Origin: Saccopteryx bilineata
Lineage: Eukaryota; Chordata; Mammalia; Chiroptera; Emballonuridae
Direction of reading: 5' to 3'
Assembly (NCBI RefSeq): GCF_036850765.1
Contig: NC_089496.1
Coordinates: 103,068,267-103,132,266 of the forward strand
Length of the DNA: 64,000 nucleotides
Below the pieces are notes generated by a model. The model was not told the origin of the DNA. It searched no databases and was given only the letters and a program-made list of their open reading frames with translations. The position numbers and the translations under genes are program-made. Positions within the stretch are counted from its first letter, which is position 1; the number at the start of each line of letters is the position of its first letter. Shown piece by piece: positions 47,586 through 64,000 of the stretch.

Positions 47586-49629
47586 TCTGCTAGTCCGGCT
47601 GCCACCAGAACATAGATGCCTGAATCTGCAGAGCCCAACCGATGGCTTGGGGTGTGGGGAAAGGGAGCCCCTTGCTCTGAGATGGAGCCTCAGAAATCCC
47701 CACCCCGGCCACACCTGGCACCTGTACAGACACCCACCCTCCCGGGGCAGCTAAGGCGCAGAGAGGGGCCAGGTTCTGCATGGCCAAAGCCACCAGTGAA
47801 GTTAACGGAGACAGCTGAAGACATGGAGGCTGGAGGAGTCCTGACCAGAGTGCCCGGGGTCCTGGCTCTTCCACCAGTCTGGTTAATGAGTTCCTCTCCT
47901 AGGTAATTCCACGTACACTCCCCCCTCCCCCCGTAGAAGCCTGAGCTGCAAGAATCTTCCCAGATTCCTCAAGTCTGGGTGCATTAATTAGTATAGTTTA
48001 CCCAGCTTCCAGGGCTTCCGAGGGCCCCTGACTCACTGGAAACCCGCTTTTCCTCCAAAGGGCTTGGGGCCTGTGGCACGGAGGCAGAGGAGCTGGGAAG
48101 CCCTGCTTCCACCAGGAGAGTGGGCACTGGAGCCCACAGCTCCCACACTCTTGCCCACCTTCCCGACAACTAGAATTTCTGGGGGAAACCCGACACTCTC
48201 AGGGTGGTTTTGTGAGGTAGGCAGTCAGCCGAGGACCTGGGGAGGAGATCTGGCTATGAGCTGCCTGGGGCCTCTGCTGGGGGGGTGGGCTGGAGGGTGG
48301 AGGCTGAGGGGTCTAGGGCTCCAAACTGGTGCTCACTCCCTTGGAACACTTCAGACACATCCTGACCAAAGCGTTTAAGGGGATGCTGACAACATCTTAG
48401 AGCTCAGGTGGACAGTTTTAAAAGAGGGGAAACCACCCTTATATACCACACATTGTGGACACACTGACTGGTGCCCTTTGCCCTCAAGGTCATCTATTCT
48501 TATACTTTCAACCAAGATCACTAACGTTAACTGTTCAATCAAGGGTCACTGCCAGCCCTGTGGCCAGGGTGGGGCTTTTAGCATCAACAGTTTTCAACGT
48601 GGAACCAAAGGCTCAGTTTGGAGGGCCTGGCCTTAGGATAAGCCTGACCTCCAGCCCTTCTGCAGAACTTCCCACGGAGAAGAGGCTCTATCCCTTTCAC
48701 CCCAGGACCCTAGATCTACAGCCTGCCTAAACTGGGTGTTTCTTTCTGGCTTTGAAAATGGAAGACTGACCCCTACCTCCATTCCAGGCCTAAACACTGA
48801 CTGGCACAGCTAGAAGACCTCCACCATTCCAGGTGGCTTTGGGATTACCTCCATCCTCACCCCTAGCCTGGACCTGGTGGGGTGTCTGTCCTTACAGCCT
48901 AACGCAAGTAGGGATTTCTGAGCTGGAGACAATTTTGAAGGGTGGTGGTGCAGGCCCCAGGGAGGTGTGTCTTCGAATGCACCCCACTCCAAGAGGCTGG
49001 ATTGAACACCCAGCATCCTTGGGTCTGGGGAAAAAGGGTGTTGGGAGAGAGCTGCACAGCAAGGCAATGAGAACCCAATAGGGATGGAAGCCCAGCTGTG
49101 ATCCTTGCCCAGAGGTGGGGTCAGAGGCCTGCAGCCTGAGGCAGGGGCAGGTTTTTCTGCATGAGGTCAAAGCTGAGACCCACATTGGTCGGGTGTATGA
49201 ATGTGTGCATGTGTCCATGTCCTTGGATGGTTGGAATGGGAGGGGGCAGTACACATGCTCCCCCCCCCCATTAAAGTCAGGTGCCTAGACAATCCCAGAA
49301 GGTGCACTCCTAACTCCTCTCTTGCCTGGGCCATTTTCTGAAAGGGCTTTTTGGATCCCTCACTCCAACACAAACCATGCCTGGAATAAAAAAGTGGGGA
49401 AATCAACAAGAACATAAATACATAGCAGGTAAAACCAGAGAGGATCAAGGGAGACCCCAGGGCAGGGAGGTGGGAAGGTGGGGGGAGAAGAAAGCATGTC
49501 TCAAGAACTGGGACCCTACAGCTTTGCTCATATGACTTTGCTCTTCTCACTTCTCCCCTCCCAATGGACTTTTTCCGGATCTCACCGCAACCTAGTCACC
49601 AAACACAGGCATTTCTTCATCCTTAAAGA

Positions 49630-50095
49630 AATGACATGGGCTTCCAAGTAATGATTTAAAAGACGCCAGATTTCTTTTTATCATTTATTGTAAACGTGTA
49701 AAAATACTTGCTGGTACTTCACTTTAGAAGAATGTAATTGGCAAAAAGAAAAAAAAAAAGAGAAAAAAAGGAGGCAGCCGATGAATAGATAATAGATCTT
49801 TAACCACCAATAAACAGAGAGCAGCGCCAGCAGCCTAGGGGATGTGATCATAATTATGCCGCTGCGTGAGCCAATGGGGATGAGGGAACTCGGCCCTAAA
49901 ATCATCCCAAAACCGAAGGCGAGCTCGAAAATGCGGACACGGCCTGGAACCGGAGAAGCAATCTGCAATCCCTAGTTGTGAGCCTTAGATTTACACAGCA
50001 ACCCTCCCCCGGGACGACATATGGCAAAATAACAGAAATAATAATAATAGCAGTAATAATAACAAGGATAACAACACTAACAAAATAATAACGAG
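49630..50095. promoter_or_regulatory. Candidate conserved block upstream of the EMX2 promoter
   Basis: Repeat-free AT-rich sequence with TTTATTGTAAAC-type, GATCATAATTATG and CCAAT motifs (agccaatgggg at about 49868), ending in an (AAT)-rich run at 50035-50095. Position and motif density suggest regulation, or an exon of the antisense RNA. Neither is proven. Confidence 0.35.
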
Positions 50096-50449
50096 AACGG
50101 AACGATCATAGTAGCACCACAGGGCCTGTCCCCTGACCTTGGATCCCCGGTCCCAGATATTACAGAAGGAACTGTTTTGGGAAAGAGGTGAGAACTATCC
50201 CAGAGATAAAGAGAAAGCCTCTGGCTCGAGTCGGAAGCCCGTTGCCCCAGCGGAGTCATCGGCTCCCGACTCCCGTCTTAACTTGTGAAAGATCAAGCCC
50301 GGTCAAGGATCGCGAACGCAGCGACCCTGGGACCTCGCGGCTTACGCGTGCTTGGAGGACCCACACTCCCAGGATCCCTCTTCTCCTAGAAAACCGCCCG
50401 GAGTTTTGCCAGGGGTGCGGATTGAAACGACCGAACGGTTCCGTTAGCC

Positions 50450-56407
<5,958 letters not shown>

Positions 56408-57725
56408 ACGCGCAAGCCGGACCCCACAGACACGGACAACACGGAGCGAAAGAGGGAGAGGAGGGGGAGAAGAAATAAAAACCCTACAAACCAGAAACAA
56501 ACCGCACACACACATTCACGGAGCAGGGGAGAGGGCGCCAGAGAGGAAGGAGCCGCGCGTCGCAGACTTTGGGCCGCGAGAGCGCAGGTCCTGATCCGAG
56601 GCCGCGCCAAGTGGCAGAGGATGGAGGCTCCCTGATCAACATGCAACCCTTGTCTAAAGAGGCAGCAAAGAGAGAGAGATAAAGAAAAGAGAGTGGAGAG
56701 AGAGAGAGGGAGAGAGGGAGAGAGAGAGATTGGAGAGAGAGAGATCCGAATGAGGCAAAGCGGAAAGCGCTCTGACAAGGGGAGCTGTCAGTCAAACGCC
56801 AAACCAGCGAGACGAGATGATTGGCAGGTATTCCGTTTATCGCAGTCCGATTTTTTTTTAAATGATGACAATGATGATAAAGGAAAAACCCAATCAGGCA
56901 CAGGACTCTTTTATTTTGCACTTCACAGTGTTTTCCCCCAATTAAAAAAAAATAATTAGTAAAAATAACGATCGAAATTCCATATCCAGCCCCATCCCAC
57001 ACGTGTTTAAAAACTTGAATTGCATGTAGCAGTTGTTGGGCGAATGGTATCTAAAGACAGAAATGAATTGTAATTTTCTTTTCCTTTTAAAGACAGGTTC
57101 TGTGTGCTTTTTATTTTGATTTTTTTTCCGAGAAATGTGCAGTCTGTAAACGCTTTTTGATACCTTCTGACGTCAAAGTGATTGTGCAAGCTAAATTTTA
57201 AGTAGGCTCAGCGATAGTGGTCCTCTTACAGAGAAATGGGGGGCTGGATGGGGGCTGGGGGGCTGGGGAGGGTGCCCACAGGAGGAGTCAGGAATTGTGT
57301 TGGGAAACAAACAAACACCTAAATTAATTCTATTTCTTGGACATTCCCTTTCCTAACATCCCAAGGCTTAAAAACCACGAAGCAAACTCCTTTTAGTGGT
57401 TGAGATATTGGCCGAGTTCAACCATTCATTGTAAAGGCCATTCCAAACTTAAAATCTATCTATTGCGAAAACCGAAGGACTGTAGTTAGCGGGGATGGTG
57501 TTAAGTGTGGCCAAAGACACGGCAGCAAGTTTTCAAGCACTGAGTTTCTATTCCAAGATCATAGACTTACTAAAGAGAGTGACAAATGCTTCCTTAATGT
57601 CTTCTATACCAGAATGTAAATATTTTTGTGTTTTGTGTTAATTTGTTAGAATTCTAACACACTATATACTTCCAAGAAGTATGTCAATGTCAATATTTTG
57701 TCAATAAAGATTTATCAATATGCCC
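56408..57725 (+). other. EMX2: EMX2 3' untranslated region
   Basis: The 3' UTR runs from the TAG to just beyond the first canonical AATAAA (57703-57708). It contains a GA-rich simple repeat (about 56660-56750) and AT-rich segments. The exact cleavage site is inferred to lie 10-25 nt after the hexamer and cannot be read directly. Confidence 0.75.
57703..57708 (+). terminator. EMX2 polyadenylation signal AATAAA
   Basis: The canonical hexamer lies about 1.3 kb after the stop codon in an AT-rich context. T/G-rich sequence follows within 60 nt (e.g. around 57770-57800). An earlier AATAAA exists at 56475-56480, so a shorter alternative 3' end is possible. Confidence 0.7.
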
Positions 57726-58329
57726 TCAGAGTAGTCATCTTGGGAAACCGAAGTAAATTTTTTTTCTTAAAAAAGTATGTCCAATAATTTGAGTGTGGTC
57801 TTTCCCCATCTAGGCTCAAGAAACCCAGCCTCCCCAACCACGAAAGGGCCAGACTGATGGATTCTTGGGCATTTTAAAGAGAGATGAGGGTGGAAAGCGG
57901 GAAGGATTAGGAAATTTTAAGATCTTCAGAAAAGGGATGGGTGAAAAGTTTTTCCAACCAGACCTTTGCCCATTGCAAGGCCTACTGAGAGAGTTTAGTT
58001 TCAATTACAGGTTAAAATGCCTACTTCTTGAACCTCTAGTTATCTTTAAAAAATCTAGACATGTAGTTATGCATTGAAGACTATTTCTCCAGGATTGGGG
58101 AAAACACCTAGCAGGATCAGACTCCTGGGACTTTCAGACTGTTTCTGAGTTTAAACCCCAAAGTACAACTCTCTCTCTTTCTCTCTCTCTCTCTCAACTC
58201 CTTCCTTCCTTCCTTCCTTCCTTCCTTCCTTCCTTCCTTCCTTCCTTCCTTCTTTCCTTCCTTCCTCTTCTCTCCCTGTCCCCAAACTGCCCAAGGTAGT
58301 GAGCAGACCCAAGGGCCTCAGCGGCCTTA
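57726..58329. other. Non-coding sequence after EMX2, with CT and (TTCC)n repeat
   Basis: Single-copy AT-rich sequence without a gene, ending in the simple repeat annotated separately. Nothing else is recognised. Confidence 0.6.
58169..58268. repeat. Compound (CT)n-(TTCC)n microsatellite
   Basis: A CT-dinucleotide run (58169-58195) is followed by a long (TTCC)n run from about 58201 with one interruption. It is a pure pyrimidine tract on the + strand. Confidence 0.95.
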
Positions 58330-58830
58330 TAAGGCAAGCATTCTGAGAAATCTCCAGCTCTTAGTTTTAACATTAAAGAAAAAGTTGTAACCAGACTTGG
58401 AGGAAAGTTAGCTCCCCCCTCTCCCTTCTGGGGGTACGAGGTTGTTTTTGCATGCTTCATTTGCTTCTTATCCTGATAGGCTGCATTAATCAGTTTTATT
58501 TCCATTGATAGAGAAACCTCCTCTGTTCTGTGCGAGCTACAAAGCGTCCTGCGAGCTTTTGTGTAAGTGCAAATCAGTTTAAGCAATTATCATACCAGGA
58601 ATATGAAGGGGAAAGAGGAGGCCTTGCCCAGTGGTCTCCTTTAATCTCTTAATCCATGGATCCAGGGGGGCTGCCTGGACATAATTTAGGACAATCTCCC
58701 CACCCTTTACACTGTGATAAGGCCAAGTTACAATGCAGGGCAAAAATACAAGCTTTGTTAACATCCTGCCTTGAAAAGTTAAGATTAGACATTCTGTGCA
58801 CGTGTGAGGACTATAGGGCACTATGGAAAT
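58330..58830. promoter_or_regulatory. Candidate enhancer 1.9 kb 3' of EMX2 stop
   Basis: An AT-rich, repeat-free block lies just after the (TTCC)n microsatellite. It has many homeodomain-type cores, two close TAATC cores (58642-58647 TAATCT; 58650-58655 TAATCC, an Otx/bicoid site) and a Tcf-like CTTTGTT (58753-58759). Mouse work describes a forebrain enhancer immediately 3' of the last Emx2 coding exon that needs Otx, Tcf and Smad sites. This block is a positional candidate. Conservation was not measured. Confidence 0.45.
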
Positions 58831-59399
58831 TTTTCTTTCTCTCCCCCCCCTTCTCTTTTAAAGTGGAATTCATTCTTGGTCTTTCTCTCTCTTTTTCTTT
58901 ATCTCCGCCTGTCTCTCCTGTTTTCTGTGTGTCTGTTCCTCCCCCAAACCCTGGCTGTTCAAGGTGCATTTTCACTCAGACTCCTCTGGGAAGGTGCGTA
59001 GGTCGTGGGGAGACTTGGGTGCAGGGGGTGCAGGGGTGAGAGGGGACCTGGCTCAGGAGACCTAGGCTTGTCTCTGGAAGGGACAGGTGCTGCCCAGTGT
59101 ATCCTGGGAACTCAAGTGGGGTTTCCAGACACACTGACACTGAGACCTTGGTGACCGATGGCTGTCCCGAGTGTTCTGCAGTCCGTGCCATAGTAACGCA
59201 TCCTTTTTTCTAAGCACGTTTCCTCTCCTTCTGCTCACTTGCCCAAACTTAGAGCATCTCCAAACACCAAGCCCAGGTTTGCTAAAATTCAGACGGACCT
59301 TTCCAGAGGAAAAATTTCCAATTTGATCAAAGGTTTATTTCTGCAGGGCCATATACTTTTTTAAATACAAGAAAAGGGGAGGAGGATAAAGATTTTTTT

Positions 59400-59965
59400 T
59401 TTTTTTTGGTAAACGTCCTATGTAGTGTAACAGCAATAAAATCATCAGAGAATACCATTAGCTTTGAAAAAAAACCTAAAAGCTTTATTACAAACCAAGC
59501 TTTGAAAATAGGGGGGATTAGGCGGCTGAAAGGGCCCCACAATGGAAAGAAGAAAAGGTTTCATGCTAATGAGGTTAATGCCCTTTGTATCTCCGGCCTC
59601 CACATCTTCATTACGCGCTATCTCCGGCTGCACCGAGCGGCTCAGAGGGCCGCAATCCACTCCAGCGCCCCCCTTCTCGGCCCAAAGAAGGATTTGATAG
59701 CAGCTCTGTTCAAACTAGATAATTATATCTTTTCAAGTCGGAATTAAGATAAAGAAAGTGAAGCAGAGGCGGCTCGCCTTGATCCACTGCAAACAAATTT
59801 GGCGCACTTTTGAGTCCTTCCCCCACCTCAAAAAGGCAGGACGGTCAGCTTATTAGCCGCTCGTTTGCTTTATTAATTCATCTATTTAAAGTGGCAGGAT
59901 TAGAGTGTCTAATGTGGACGCGGGCTGCCGTGGCACTGAGGAATATAAATATTTGCGAGATGCCA
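59400..59965. promoter_or_regulatory. Candidate enhancer 3.0 kb 3' of EMX2 stop
   Basis: A repeat-free block with dense motifs: GGATTA (Otx/bicoid core) at 59515-59520 and 59897-59902; Tcf-like CTTTGAA at 59462-59468 and 59500-59506; CTTTGTA at 59583-59589; and many ATTA/TAAT cores. It mixes AT-rich and CpG-containing segments without decay, which suggests constraint (inference). It is the second positional candidate for the forebrain enhancer known 3' of mouse Emx2. Confidence 0.5.
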
Positions 59966-62884
59966 TCCCTCGATGCCTATCTGGGTGCGGGGCGCAGGGC
60001 AGGGTGCGGGGCGTGTGCCTCTGACTGCGTCCCCTCCGCAGTGCGCGAGGGCTGGGCCGCGTGCAGCCCTGTGGAGAAGGGGTGTGTAGGAGCTGTGTGC
60101 CCAGTCTGGGTCTTCTCTCCTGTTTCTCGTGTGCCAGGCCTGGCTGCCCCTGGCAGGGCTCTGCGGGCATCGATGGCCAGGTTCTGCTTTCCTCCCTGAA
60201 CATGGCCAACCGCATGCATGTTGCCTTGTGTCTTGCCTGTTACCCCGAATCGGGATGTAGCTTATCCGTTTGATCCATGTCCTACTCTCTTGTTGATGAC
60301 TTGTGGGCCTGATCTGTGCGTCCCCTAGAGCCCAGTGGGTTTGGGGTGAGAGAGGTGTGGGTTCTCAGCGCGCACATGCCCGAGAGAACCTAACAGTGTG
60401 TGTTGCCTGCATGCCCCGGCTACCTCCTCCTTCCTGGGAGGTACACGCCAGTTCAGCGCATTTTGAGTTTGAGGTCCTGTTCCTCTGTGGGGCCCAGGGC
60501 CCGGTAGGCGAGGGCGAGGGTTCAAGGCACCAGAAACTCCCGGAGTGGGAGAAATCTTGGATCCCTCGGGAAGTTACCCCTTTCTGCTTCTCTTCTGGGC
60601 GGCCGGTGCCCTAGTCTCTCCGACTCTGCTCCTGGCAGCCAAGCCGAGCCGGAGCGGGAGCGTTGGCGGCGGCCCGGAACCTGCCGGGCCACTTTTGTGT
60701 TAGGGGCGGATTGTGGCAGGCAGAGAGCCGCGCCAAGCGGGCCGGGCAGAAAGGGGGCTCCGGCCTGCGCGCGCGGCCTCGGGAACCTCGGCTCCTCCCC
60801 GTCCCCGCCTCGAGGAGCTGGAAACAAAGTCTAGGACTCTCGGGCGCTTGGGGAGGGACTCTGGCGACTGGGGAGCCTGGCCCAGGGTCCCGCTCCGCGG
60901 TGGGGCTTCTGGGCTGGGCTGGCCGCACGTGTGCCGTTGCAAGTCGAAATAAGGGTGTGGATGTGAGTTAGGGGGAGAGGCTGTGCTTGGGTGTTTGCAT
61001 AGGTCGAGTGTGTGAGTTAGGCCTGTGAAACTATTGTGTTTGCGTAGAGATGAAATTGTGTATCTGAGCCTGGACTTAAGTCAGGATGTGTAGGTGCTAG
61101 TTGTGCTAACTGCGTGAGCTAGAGGCTGGAGAGACCAGTGCTACTTGTCTAGATTGTGCGTGTCAATCTGTCCAGCTTTCCTTGTGCATCTCGATTGTAT
61201 CCAGTTAGGCAAAGACGTGTAGTTGTGCGGCTGTAATTAGAGTGGCTGCAAAGGTGTAGAAATGCAGTTGTGTATAGAATTTGTGCGCCAGCCTCCGGTG
61301 GCGCAGTGCGCATCTGTGGGTCCGGCTGTAGTAGATTTCAGACGATGGGAATGGCCTCAGAGTGTGTATCACTCTCGGGAATATTTCTCCGTGTTTGCGG
61401 AGGGGTTCCAGTGCGATGGCGCCCAGGCCCGGCGCCCAGGCGGCGTTTGCGTGTTTCGGAAGCTAGGCATGTGAGTGTCTAGGGAGGAAGCCTGGGTTCG
61501 AGTGTTGTTACTGCTCCGCGCTACTCGCTCCGGAGTTTGGCAAACAACAGCCGTTTCCTGTAACTGCATTTTTCTAGGCCGGCCCTTATTATTTCAGCAA
61601 TCAGCGTTTGATTTACTTGTTGCCTCCTCAGAGCAGCCGCGGGCCCAGCGGGAGGGGAAACGGGCCTTCAGCGTTGAGCCGCCGGGCAGCAGGAGCGCCC
61701 TGTCCGCGGCTCTGCTCTCTCACTGTCCGGGTTACTTCCCCAAACCAGCCCCGTAGCTAGGGGGAAGTGGGAGTTTTGAGAACTCGCTGACCCCAGCCGT
61801 GACCCTGCTCAGGGAGGCGGCTTCTCCCAGCGCGACCCTATACACCAGGAAACCCCAGGCGGTGCCACACTTGAAAGCGAAAAGTCCATTCATCAGCCGC
61901 GCCCCAGAGCCTAATTGGCCTTTTGTTTATTAGTGCCTGTTGCCCCACGTGGAGAGGGGGGACTTGAGTGGGGCCCCGGCTGCAAGTAGAGGTGCCAGGC
62001 TCCATGGGATAAGGTCCGCATAGGGCAAAGGCGCATCGCACTCCTCCGAGGGGGCGCCAGAGCGCGCCAAAGATCGTGCCCACGTGCAAGGATGCTCCAC
62101 GGAAGGCTGGTCTTCCTGTGTCCCGGCCGGATCCATCAAGCTGCGGAGGCTCAAGGCCTCGTGTCTGCCCCACCTCCACCTGCAGACAGAGCCCACCCCT
62201 CTTTCCCGCACCCTGGGTGTTTCAGATCCGCCTTCCTGCCTCTCCCAAATTCCCAGCGCGGCTCCGGCCATGGAGCTGGGTTCGGTTCACGTGCCGCCTT
62301 TCTTCATACTTGGAGTTGATTCGCCCTGGTCTCTCCATCAACCCCGGGAAGACCCTTGAGTTCGTCCTCTCTAGGCGATAACTAGACACTGCGGACCAGC
62401 CAGCACTCCGCCTCGCTGGTTGGGGAACTGAGATAATTTGGGGGCGGGAGGGGGGGTTGGGAATTGCCTGACTCCTCACGGATCGGATGGGGGGAGAGAG
62501 CCCAGGTCTCCACCACTCTATATTCGATCTTTCTGTCGAAGATCAATCTCCCCTTCCGGTTCCTGTCTCCCTCTCTACCCCACAGCTGCTGCCCTCCGCA
62601 CAGCGCGGCAGGGACCAGGGAGAAAGCGCAGGGGTAAGGGCTTTCCTCTCAGAAAAAGCCCAGAGGCCCAGGCGCACCTGAAGGGCCTGGGAGGTGCCTG
62701 GAATGGGAATGGGGTCGTTCTGAATATGGCCCGGGGTCCCCAGCCCCGCACCTTGCCTCGCTCTGTCCTGAAGGACCGGCTTCTCCTGGCAGTGGCCTGG
62801 CTGCCCAGCCCAGCCCAGCCCAGCCCCAAGCTGCCCCTGCCCCAGCCCACTCGGGCCCTATATATAGCGGGTCTCCGTAGCCCT
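59966..62884. other. Non-coding, GC-rich flank downstream of EMX2
   Basis: No gene is recognised; the open frames are short overlapping shadows in GC-rich DNA. CpG is dense at about 60600-60950. A GT-rich segment with TGTG-type motifs runs from about 60950 to 61270. A (CCCAG)n tandem repeat lies at about 62807-62830 and a TATATATA at 62860-62868. No young transposon is seen. Confidence 0.5.
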
Positions 62885-63260
62885 CGGCTGGACCCTGACG
62901 TCAGGAAGAACTTGATCTTGCCTGCTTTGCTCCTGCTTCTGAAATTGATCCTTGAAATGAGAGAACAGACTCTACACAATTCCCATGGCCTTGACATAAG
63001 GTACAGCGATAAATATACACCACTAATGAGCAATTACCATATAATCACCTTCCAATTAGCTCGCATAATGATGAATTAAACATTCTAGCAGGCGGGATTA
63101 GGTTTCTTACTTTGTATATTATTTACTAAGGCTATAGCTTCTGCAAAGAACCAAATATCAAATTAGATGGGGAATTTTCACTTGGGGGTAATTATGCATT
63201 CAGGCCAGTGGCTGTGTTCTGGTCACTTGTCAAATGAGGCCTACTGCGAGGTACTGACCA
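62885..63260. promoter_or_regulatory. AT-rich candidate conserved non-coding element downstream of EMX2
   Basis: The block begins after a CCCAG repeat. It carries many homeodomain-like cores (CTAATGAG, CAATTA, ATGAATTAA, GGTAATTATG) and a GGGATTAGG Otx-type core near 63097-63105. It sits between GC-rich stretches and lacks repeats. It is inferred to be a cis-regulatory element of the EMX2 domain. Confidence 0.4.
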
Positions 63261-63819
63261 GTTCATGTGGGCGTTGATTTCCCCCTTTCCTCCTCTCTCT
63301 TTGGGTCGCAATTGCCTTTCCTTTCCCCTTTTACCGCCGTGGCCGGCTGGGTGAGAGGCGGGTGGGGAGGGAGGGAGGGCTGGGGAAGGGGAGGGAAAGT
63401 CAGCGTGTTTGGGGAGGGACTCAGCCTCGGGGAGGATGCGGGCTGGCGTCGAGGCCCTGCTGGCGTCCGCCCTTCGGGTTCTGCCTGCTCTGGCCAGGCC
63501 AAGGGTTCGCTTCCAAGGGTTCGCTTCCAAGGGTTCGCTTCCTCTCCGGGCCGAGAAGGACGCCCCAGGCAAGCCCTGGGGCCTGGGAGCCATCAGAACG
63601 TTCAGACAAGCACCGCGCCCACTGAGCGCTACTGCTGAGCGCTGGGCCGGAGCCTGTTCCCACTGGCCGAGCGCGCGGGGGCCCGGCACCTCGCGGGCCT
63701 CCTCCGGTCTCAGTGCTGTCTACTCCGACTTCCCCCCACTCCTACCCCAGTAACAGGGTGTGTGTGTGTGCGCGCGGAGGTGGTGGTGATGGGGGGGGGG
63801 GATACTGAAACAAACAATA

Positions 63820-64000
63820 AACCTCCACCACACGCACAGCCACCTCTCTTGTTCCGAAATGAATTTTGGTAAGAGATTAGCTCCTAATCTGATCTAACGC
63901 TGCTGACATTTGGGAAGGAGATGAAAATGGCAGCTCAATTTCATTCAGAAACGGGGTCACTTCTCGGGGCTTTCCTCTGCTCCCCTGAGAATGTGGAGAC
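63820..64000. promoter_or_regulatory. Candidate regulatory block with paired AGATTAG sites
   Basis: The block contains an exact inverted pair, AGATTAG (63874-63880) and CTAATCT (63884-63890), spaced by 3 nt, within AT-rich repeat-free sequence running to the window edge. Paired TAATCT cores suit dimeric paired- or bicoid-class homeodomains. The function is inferred. Confidence 0.35.

Larger units (their letters stand above)
44251..49629. other. Non-coding stretch upstream of EMX2
   Basis: Single-copy sequence with MIR fragments (46690, 47140, 47485) and a CpG-rich block (45.4-46.3 kb). By synteny the antisense RNA gene EMX2OS should cross this region on the - strand, but I found no exon signature to annotate. 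Confidence 0.45.

Noticed and set aside
1..50000. Exons of the antisense RNA gene EMX2OS on the - strand
   Set aside because: Expected by synteny, but non-coding exons cannot be identified from sequence alone here, so none is annotated.

Overview
This is a mammalian, almost certainly chiropteran, genomic window. It holds one recognisable protein gene, the homeobox gene EMX2, on the + strand, with three coding exons at 51625-52033, 53878-54062 and 56240-56407. The splice junctions are GT/AG and the reading frame joins into a 253-residue protein with an Antennapedia-type homeodomain. The bat assignment rests on many roughly 380-bp tRNA-derived SINEs that open with a 'gccctggccggttggctcag'-type head. 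I associate these with the Rhin-1 family of horseshoe and leaf-nosed bats. Two other bat-type tRNA SINE families and two short hAT DNA transposons are also present. The exact species cannot be read from the sequence.

Layout. From 1 to 8.6 kb there is a patchwork of decayed L1 ORF2 and 3'-end pieces. Rhin-type SINEs interrupt it, most with clear target-site duplications, and an L2 and a MaLR-like LTR are also present. From 8.6 to 31.3 kb the sequence is mostly single-copy non-coding DNA with old MIR, L2 and L1 remnants, a CA-rich degenerate minisatellite, one tandem-repeat-bearing SINE and a few AT-rich blocks that look constrained. From 31.3 to 38.8 kb young insertions cluster again: three Rhin-type SINEs, another tandem-repeat SINE, a short VES-like SINE, and two hAT elements with perfect 8-bp duplications. 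From 38.8 kb to the end I see no young insertion. This stretch has ancient MIR remnants, several CpG-rich blocks (about 41.2, 42.8-44.1, 45.4-46.3, 50.2-52.6, 53.1-54.3 and 60.6-61.0 kb), EMX2 itself, and AT-rich blocks downstream with homeodomain, Otx and Tcf-type motifs that look like enhancers.

Biology. EMX2 patterns the dorsal telencephalon, diencephalon, urogenital system and inner ear. In human and mouse an antisense non-coding gene (EMX2OS) starts near the EMX2 promoter and runs away from it. By synteny it would run leftward through much of the first 50 kb, but I could not identify its exons. The 25 kb around EMX2, poor in young transposons and rich in CpG, fits a developmental regulatory domain. 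Published mouse work places a forebrain enhancer immediately 3' of the last coding exon. Two blocks here (58.33-58.83 and 59.40-59.96 kb) are the best candidates.

Nothing in the window suggests a novel enzymatic or defence system. The observations most worth checking are the regulatory candidates, two local segment duplications (one later split by a SINE), three tiny upstream ORFs before EMX2, several exact inverted repeats, and the edge of the transposon-poor domain. No alignment or database search was run. Repeat family names come from recognition of consensus features, and conservation claims are inference.
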